Source of the DNA: Zoogloea sp.
GTDB taxonomy: Bacteria > Pseudomonadota > Gammaproteobacteria > Burkholderiales > Rhodocyclaceae
NCBI RefSeq assembly: GCF_023150065.1
Contig: NZ_JAKLLN010000013.1
Coordinates: 81,036 to 145,035 of the forward strand
Direction: 5' to 3'
Length of the DNA: 64,000 nucleotides
Position 1 is the first letter of the stretch. Each line of letters begins with the position of its first letter. This document shows positions 58,624 to 64,000 of this stretch, one piece after another. The notes beneath the pieces are model-generated. The model was not told where the DNA came from, searched no databases, and saw only the letters and a program-made list of their open reading frames with translations. Position numbers and translations under genes: made by a program.

Positions 58624-58667
58624 AACAGGCCCCTCTGACAGGAGGCTGCCGGTGTGGCACGATTGTC

Positions 58668-58694
58668 GTATGAACTAAACTATTAAGTTCATAA
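58668..58694. promoter_or_regulatory. Candidate NikR operator
   Basis: GTATGAAC at 58668-58675, 11 bases, and GTTCATAA at 58687-58694 form an inverted repeat. The half-site GTATGA and its near-complement TCATAA match the enterobacterial NikR consensus GTATGA-N16-TCATAC with one mismatch and a spacer one base shorter. It lies 20 bases before the permease start at 58714. Confidence 0.65.
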
Positions 58695-58713
58695 CTTTGT
58701 GCGGGTGCCGGTC

Positions 58714-59538
58714 ATGCACGATCTCCCTTCCGATGGTCTCGCCCTTGTCCTGCTGGTGTTTGTGCTGGGGCTGAAGCATGGTTTCGATGCGGACCACCTC
58801 GCCACGATTGATGGTTTGACGCGTTACAACGCGCTGGTCCGGCCGCGTCTGGCGCGCTTCTGCGGCAGTCTGTTCTCTCTCGGGCATGGTGCGGTGGTGG
58901 TGGCCATCGCCGTTGGAGCGAGCCTGCTGTCCCGGGGGTGGGCGGCACCCGAATGGCTGGAGAGCTCCGGGGCGTGGATCTCCATCACCTTTCTGATTCT
59001 TCTCGGCATGCTCAATCTGCGTGCGGTGTATGCCGCCGGGCCGCTCGAAATGGTGCATCCGGTGGGGCTCAAGGGGCGCTGGGTGGCCCGCTGTGGGCGG
59101 GTCAATCACCCTGGTGGGGTGGCGCTGGTGGGGGCCTTGTTTGCGTTTTCCTTTGATACCGTCAGCCAGGCGGCATTGTTTGCGATGGCGGGCGTTCAGG
59201 CGGGCGGCTGGCTGCCGGCGGCGGGGCTGGGGCTGGTCTTCATGGCCGGCATGTTGCTGGCGGACGGAGCCAACGGGCTATGGATTGCCCGGTTGATTGC
59301 GCGGGCCGATGCCACGGCGCGGATCGCCTCCCGGGTAATGGCCCTGGCGGTGGCGGGCATCAGCCTGCTGGTGGCGGCTTGGAGCCTGGCGCGGATGCTG
59401 GCTCCGGCCCTGGATGCCTGGGGGGAGGGCAAGGCGCTGCTCTTTGGCGGGGGCGTGATGGCGGTGATCTTTTTCAGCTTCCTGCTCGGTCAGCGGCTCG
59501 CCCGTGCCCCTCAGCCGGCCGTGGATGTGTCGGGCTGA
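58714..59538 (+). CDS. Nickel/cobalt permease (NiCoT-like)
   Basis: This 274-residue membrane protein has the NiCoT signature His22-x4-Asp27-His28 (KHGFDADHLATID) in the first helix, SLGHGAVVV and LFAFSFDTVSQAALF. It has about seven helices. It imports nickel for the hydrogenase maturation system upstream; repression by NikR through the operator at 58668 is likely. An in-frame GTG at 58699 is possible, but the ATG at 58714 is placed at the first Met of the family start. Confidence 0.9.
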   Translation: MHDLPSDGLALVLLVFVLGLKHGFDADHLATIDGLTRYNALVRPRLARFCGSLFSLGHGAVVVAIAVGASLLSRGWAAPEWLESSGAWISITFLILLGMLNLRAVYAAGPLEMVHPVGLKGRWVARCGRVNHPGGVALVGALFAFSFDTVSQAALFAMAGVQAGGWLPAAGLGLVFMAGMLLADGANGLWIARLIARADATARIASRVMALAVAGISLLVAAWSLARMLAPALDAWGEGKALLFGGGVMAVIFFSFLLGQRLARAPQPAVDVSG

Positions 59539-59812
59539 AGCATGGCACCGGATGCCGCGGATGGGCGGTTCGTGTCCACCGAGTGCGGACAATTCTGTAC
59601 GATTCGCATCCTTGACCACGCTTAAGGCTGTTTGCCCTCCGGGGCGGAAAATTCGCGCTGTCGGTCCGTAATCCAGATCTGTCCGACTCACCCGGAAGCG
59701 TCCCCATCCCCCAAGAGTCCGCATTGAAATCCCAGAGTCCGTCGGCTGTCGAGGCCCATTTCCAATTGTCAGAGACCCGCACGCAGGGGCGAGTCTCGGG
59801 TCTGGGCGCCTG

Positions 59813-60538
59813 ATGACGGACAGGGGCTTGATCTACGCAGTGGTGGTGTCCATCGTGGCCCACGGGCTGGTGCTGGGCTTCGGTGGCGGGTTTCACGGGC
59901 AGCACGTCGAGGCGCCGCGTGTCCTGGAGGCCCGTTTGGCGCCGGATCCGCCCCCCGCGCAAGCACCCGAACCGCCTCGCCCACAGCCGGTCAAGTCCCC
60001 GGCGCCGGCGGCGCCACCGCGGCAGGCCAGCGCCCGGCCTCCCCAGGCGCAGCCCCATGCCGCCCCGGTGCCGCAGTTGCTGACTAGCTCGCGCCCGGAT
60101 GCAACGGCTCCAGCCGTGTCTGCCCCGACTTCTGCCGCGCCGGTGCCTGTGGTTGCGACTACGGCGGTGGCGGCGCCGGCCGCGGTTTCTGCGAGTGCAG
60201 GAGCGTCAGCGGCGCCGTCGGCCAATGCAGGGGCGGCGGCCTATTCGCCCCCCGGTTTCGGCGCCAGCTATCTGCACAACCCCAAACCGGCCTATCCGAT
60301 AATGGCGCGACGGCGGGGGCTGGAAGGGGTGGTGCGCCTCGATGTCCGGGTTTCCGCGGAAGGTATTCCCATTGCGGTGAAGATCCGTGAAAGCTCAGGG
60401 CACGAATCCCTTGATGATGCTGCCCTGACGGCCGTCTGGCACTGGCGATTCTCCCCGGCCCGGCGTGGTGGCGAGTCGGTCGAGGGCGCAGTCGTGGTGC
60501 CCGTCCGTTTCAATCTCGAAGGCGACCCTGCCGGCTAA
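59813..60538 (+). CDS. TonB family energy-transducing protein
   Basis: This 241-residue protein has an N-terminal membrane anchor (LIYAVVVSIVAHGLVLGF, including the His of the TonB helix). A Pro/Ala-rich spacer spans the periplasm (about 35-145), and a TonB C-terminal domain follows (YLHNPKPAYPIMARRRGLEG, ALTAVWHWRFSPA). ExbB and ExbD are not in the window. The 274 bases before it hold no gene; I searched them for a cobalamin riboswitch box and saw none. Confidence 0.88.
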   Translation: MTDRGLIYAVVVSIVAHGLVLGFGGGFHGQHVEAPRVLEARLAPDPPPAQAPEPPRPQPVKSPAPAAPPRQASARPPQAQPHAAPVPQLLTSSRPDATAPAVSAPTSAAPVPVVATTAVAAPAAVSASAGASAAPSANAGAAAYSPPGFGASYLHNPKPAYPIMARRRGLEGVVRLDVRVSAEGIPIAVKIRESSGHESLDDAALTAVWHWRFSPARRGGESVEGAVVVPVRFNLEGDPAG

Positions 60539-60574
60539 CCGGCGACGCCCAATCTGACTTTACGCGGAGCATTC

Positions 60575-61195
60575 ATGTCCCTGCATCTCTGGCTGGGTTT
60601 CCTGGCCGCAGCCCTGGTGGTTGCCATTTCTCCCGGCCCTGGCGCGGTGCTGAGCATGAGCGTGGGGCTGCGCCATGGCTACTGGCATGCGCTGGCGGGC
60701 ATTGCCGGGTTGCAGACAGCGTTGCTGCTGCAACTGGCCTTGGTGGCAACTGGCCTGGGGGCCTTGCTGGCTGCCTCGGAAACCGCCTTCCTGGTGGTGA
60801 AGCTCGCCGGTGCGGGCTATCTGGTGTGGCTCGGCATCCGGAAATGGCGGGCCCGGGTGGAAGAGGGCGCCGCCGCCGCCCTCGGGTCCGATGTGCCGGA
60901 GGGCTTCTATCGTCAGGGCATCCTGGTCAATCTTGGAAATCCGAAGGCCATCGTCTTCATTGCGGCGCTCGTGCCCCAGTTCATCGACCCGTCAAGGCCG
61001 CAACTGCCTCAGTTCCTGGTCATTGCCGCAACCATGTGCAGTGTCGATACGCTGGTGATGTCCTGCTATGCCCTTCTGGCCAGCCGCTTTCGCGGTCTGA
61101 GCAGCAGCCCCAGAGCGGCGTTGCTCCAGAACCGCATTTTCGGCGGGCTGTTCGTCAGTGCCGGCCTCCTCCTGGCGGGAAGTTCGCGGCACTGA
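60575..61195 (+). CDS. LysE family amino acid exporter
   Basis: This 206-residue membrane protein has the LysE/RhtB signature (ISPGPGAVLSMSVGLRHGYW, GAGYLVWLGIRKWR, ILVNLGNPKAIVFIAALVPQF). It probably exports amino acids or their analogues. Its stop codon abuts that of the convergent HDOD gene, so there is no room for a separate terminator. Confidence 0.9.
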   Translation: MSLHLWLGFLAAALVVAISPGPGAVLSMSVGLRHGYWHALAGIAGLQTALLLQLALVATGLGALLAASETAFLVVKLAGAGYLVWLGIRKWRARVEEGAAAALGSDVPEGFYRQGILVNLGNPKAIVFIAALVPQFIDPSRPQLPQFLVIAATMCSVDTLVMSCYALLASRFRGLSSSPRAALLQNRIFGGLFVSAGLLLAGSSRH

Positions 61196-62008
61196 TCAGC
61201 TGGCGCTGCCGGAATCCGCGGCGAGCGCACTCAGGGTGGCTTCATCCAGCGCCATCTCCTCCTCGACCATTTCAGCCCAGTCGATCCAGTCGGGAGATAC
61301 ACCATCCCGCAGCCGGCGGCCGACGGCGAGCAGCATGGCAATCCGTCTGGGGATGTCGTCGAGGCGACCGGCGCCGCGAGGGTCGTGGTGGGCGCGGATG
61401 GCCTCGCAGACATCGACGGGCAGCTTCCAGTTGCGGGCGACCAGATAGCTCGCCGCCGCGTGATCCGTCCCGCTGAGCGCGTCCAGGGCGCGGGCGCCAG
61501 CCTCCAGTGCTGGGCCCTGGGCACGAAGCACGTGGCCGTGCTCCGGGCTGCGCTTGAGAATCACCGCAAGCCCGGCATCCTGCATCAGCGCAGCGAGATA
61601 GGCCACATCCGCAACGCCCTTGAACGATGTCTGGCGGCTGGCTGCATAAGTCAGTTCGGCAGCCCTGGCGCTGGCTGACCACAAGGACTCGACCACCGCG
61701 GGGTCCAGTCCTGCGCACTGGCTGCGCAGCGCCGTGCTCGCCGCCGTTGCCATGGTGCGGGTCCGGCCAAGCATCGTGATGGCCTCCAGCGCCGAGCGGG
61801 GAGTGCTGCGAGGGCGGAAAACCGGAGAGTTCGCAACCCGCAGCAGGGCGCCGGTGATGGCGGGATTCTGACTGACGGCCGCAGCCAGTTCCCGGGGGCC
61901 GGCGTTCTCGTCAGCCGCCGCCGACTGAAGGCGCAGGAAGCCCGGCCCCGGGGCCGGCAGTACGACACCACTGGCCAGTACCGCTTCGATGAGTACGTCC
62001 TTGCTCAT
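61196..62008 (-). CDS. HDOD domain signalling protein (second copy)
   Basis: This 270-residue protein is a single HDOD domain (AVSQNPAITGALLRVANSPV, ALEAITMLGRTRTMATAAS, AALMQDAGLAVIL). It differs clearly from the HDOD protein at 8918. It is likely to be a signalling scaffold. It is convergent with the LysE gene and divergent from the tRNA cluster. Confidence 0.8.
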   Translation of the reverse strand: MSKDVLIEAVLASGVVLPAPGPGFLRLQSAAADENAGPRELAAAVSQNPAITGALLRVANSPVFRPRSTPRSALEAITMLGRTRTMATAASTALRSQCAGLDPAVVESLWSASARAAELTYAASRQTSFKGVADVAYLAALMQDAGLAVILKRSPEHGHVLRAQGPALEAGARALDALSGTDHAAASYLVARNWKLPVDVCEAIRAHHDPRGAGRLDDIPRRIAMLLAVGRRLRDGVSPDWIDWAEMVEEEMALDEATLSALAADSGSAS

Positions 62009-62087
62009 GTTTCCTTGCCTTTGTGCGCCGGCGCCTCGGCTTCAGCGCCATTACAGCACAAGCCAGGAAAAAATTTGGAAATAGCGT

Positions 62088-62116
62088 TTGACAGTGGTTG
62101 GGTGGGTGCCTATAAT
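62088..62116 (+). promoter_or_regulatory. Consensus sigma-70 promoter of the tRNA-tuf operon
   Basis: TTGACA at 62088-62093 and TATAAT at 62111-62116 with a 17-base spacer match the full consensus. The tRNA-Tyr gene begins 16 bases after the -10. GC-rich bases follow the -10 (GCGCGC), as in stringently controlled promoters. Confidence 0.9.
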
Positions 62117-62131
62117 GCGCGCTTCTCGCTT

Positions 62132-62217
<86 letters not shown>

Positions 62218-62286
62218 CGGTTTTATGCTGTTGCTCCATGTTTGTGTTTAGGCATGAAGTGGTGATTGTGAGTCGTGCGTTGTAAA

Positions 62287-62360
62287 GCGGGTGTAGCTCA
62301 ATGGTAGAGCAGAAGCCTTCCAAGCTTATGACGAGGGTTCGATTCCCTTCACCCGCTCCA
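62287..62360 (+). tRNA. tRNA-Gly (TCC anticodon)
   Basis: The 74-base cloverleaf begins GCGGGTG and ends CACCCGCTCCA, with CCA encoded. The anticodon loop CTTCCAA gives TCC. It is second in the tRNA cluster. Confidence 0.95.
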
Positions 62361-62376
62361 GGTTGAGTGTGTGGAA

Positions 62377-62451
62377 GCTCATGTAGCTCAGTGGCAGAGC
62401 ACTCCCTTGGTAAGGGAGAGGTCGGCAGTTCAATCCTGCCCATGAGCACCA
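62377..62451 (+). tRNA. tRNA-Thr (GGT anticodon)
   Basis: The 75-base cloverleaf begins GCTCATG and ends CATGAGCACCA, with CCA encoded. The anticodon stem CTCCC/GGGAG holds the loop TTGGTAA, anticodon GGT. It precedes tuf by 64 bases, as in the tufB operon of other proteobacteria. Confidence 0.95.
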
Positions 62452-62515
62452 TCCTTCCGGGTGCTTCGGTCTTAATTGGTTTCCGATTTCCTGATTTTTT
62501 TGCGGGGTTGATGAT

Positions 62516-63706
<1,191 letters not shown>

Positions 63707-63761
63707 ATTTTAGTGGGTGCGGCGCATGGTGTGCCGCACTGTCTGCTCTTTGGAAGAAAAA

Positions 63762-64000
63762 ATGCAAAACCAGAAAATCCGTATCCGTCTCAAGGCCTTT
63801 GATTACAAGCTGATCGATCAGTCTGCTCTTGAGATCGTGGATACCGCGAAGCGCACTGGTGCAGTTGTCCGCGGTCCTGTGCCGCTGCCGACCCGTATCG
63901 AGCGTTTCGATCTGCTGCGGTCCCCGCACGTCAACAAGACTTCCCGCGACCAGTTCGAGATTCGCACGCATCTGCGTCTGATGGACATCGTTGATCCGAC
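63762..64000 (+). CDS. rpsJ: 30S ribosomal protein S10 (5' part, runs off the right edge)
   Basis: The visible 79 residues ([20 protein letters not shown] onward, with [17 protein letters not shown]) are the start of S10. The ATG at 63762 has a GGAAG site. It is the first gene of the S10 ribosomal operon and begins 55 bases after tuf. Confidence 0.96.
   Translation, partial: MQNQKIRIRLKAFDYKLIDQSALEIVDTAKRTGAVVRGPVPLPTRIERFDLLRSPHVNKTSRDQFEIRTHLRLMDIVDP

Noticed and set aside
59539..59812. A cobalamin or other riboswitch before the tonB-like gene
   Set aside because: I saw none of the conserved B12-box or core motifs and no clear hairpin pattern.

Overview
The window is GC-rich chromosomal DNA, most likely from a betaproteobacterium of the Rhodocyclaceae type (Azospira / Dechloromonas / Zoogloea relatives). 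This is inferred from gene order and protein style: purC, fba and pyk close together; ftsY, two M16 peptidases, rsmD, coaD and a YfhL-type ferredoxin; mutM, a TPR protein, lolB, ispE, tRNA-Gln, prs, rplY and pth; and tRNA-Tyr/Gly/Thr ahead of tuf. Nearly all of it is dense core genome. The exception is the left 6 kb.

Bases 1 to about 6240 look like one end of an integrated mobile element. It carries the 5' part of an integrase-like gene running off the left edge, a long gap with no recognisable gene, a ParM-type partition ATPase with a small partner, a small membrane protein, and two overlapping genes that together carry the parts of a Cas4/Dna2-like iron-sulfur nuclease. These are followed by an orphan FecR N-terminal-like protein and a P4-type tyrosine integrase. 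Four GCTAC direct repeats and an AT-richer stretch lie between the integrase and the host gene at 6256.

From 6256 to 17433 come housekeeping genes, mostly on the minus strand: DUF4124/glutaredoxin protein, oligopeptidase A, purC, DUF3422, fba, pyk and a CHASE-PAS-GGDEF cyclase. An HDOD gene runs the other way. From 17685 to 22294 is a dTDP-rhamnose operon (rfbBDAC) followed by wecB. From 22373 to 36428 are ftsY, the M16 pair, rsmD, coaD, ferredoxin, a dynamin-like GTPase, mutM, an outer-membrane and isoprenoid block (TPR, lolB, ispE), tRNA-Gln, prs, rplY and pth. A chemoreceptor with a c-type haem motif follows.

From 38256 to 43074 is a complete branched-chain amino acid type ABC transporter operon (a 45-residue ORF, livG, livF, substrate-binding protein, livH, livM), followed by ilvD, a GNAT acetyltransferase and a membrane protein with 13-residue Trp repeats and a zinc ribbon. 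From 47167 to 55442 is a hydrogenase maturation operon, hypABFCD-(FIST-chemoreceptor)-hypE. Nearby at 58129 to 59538 are nikR, a probable NikR operator and a nickel permease, so nickel supply and [NiFe] cofactor assembly are grouped. No hydrogenase structural genes are in view.

The right end has tonB, a LysE exporter, a second HDOD gene, a tRNA-Tyr/Gly/Thr cluster behind a consensus promoter, tuf and the start of rpsJ. The tRNA-tuf side looks like a tufB locus and the tuf-rpsJ side like a tufA locus, so that junction deserves checking as either a rearrangement or a repeat-collapsed assembly.
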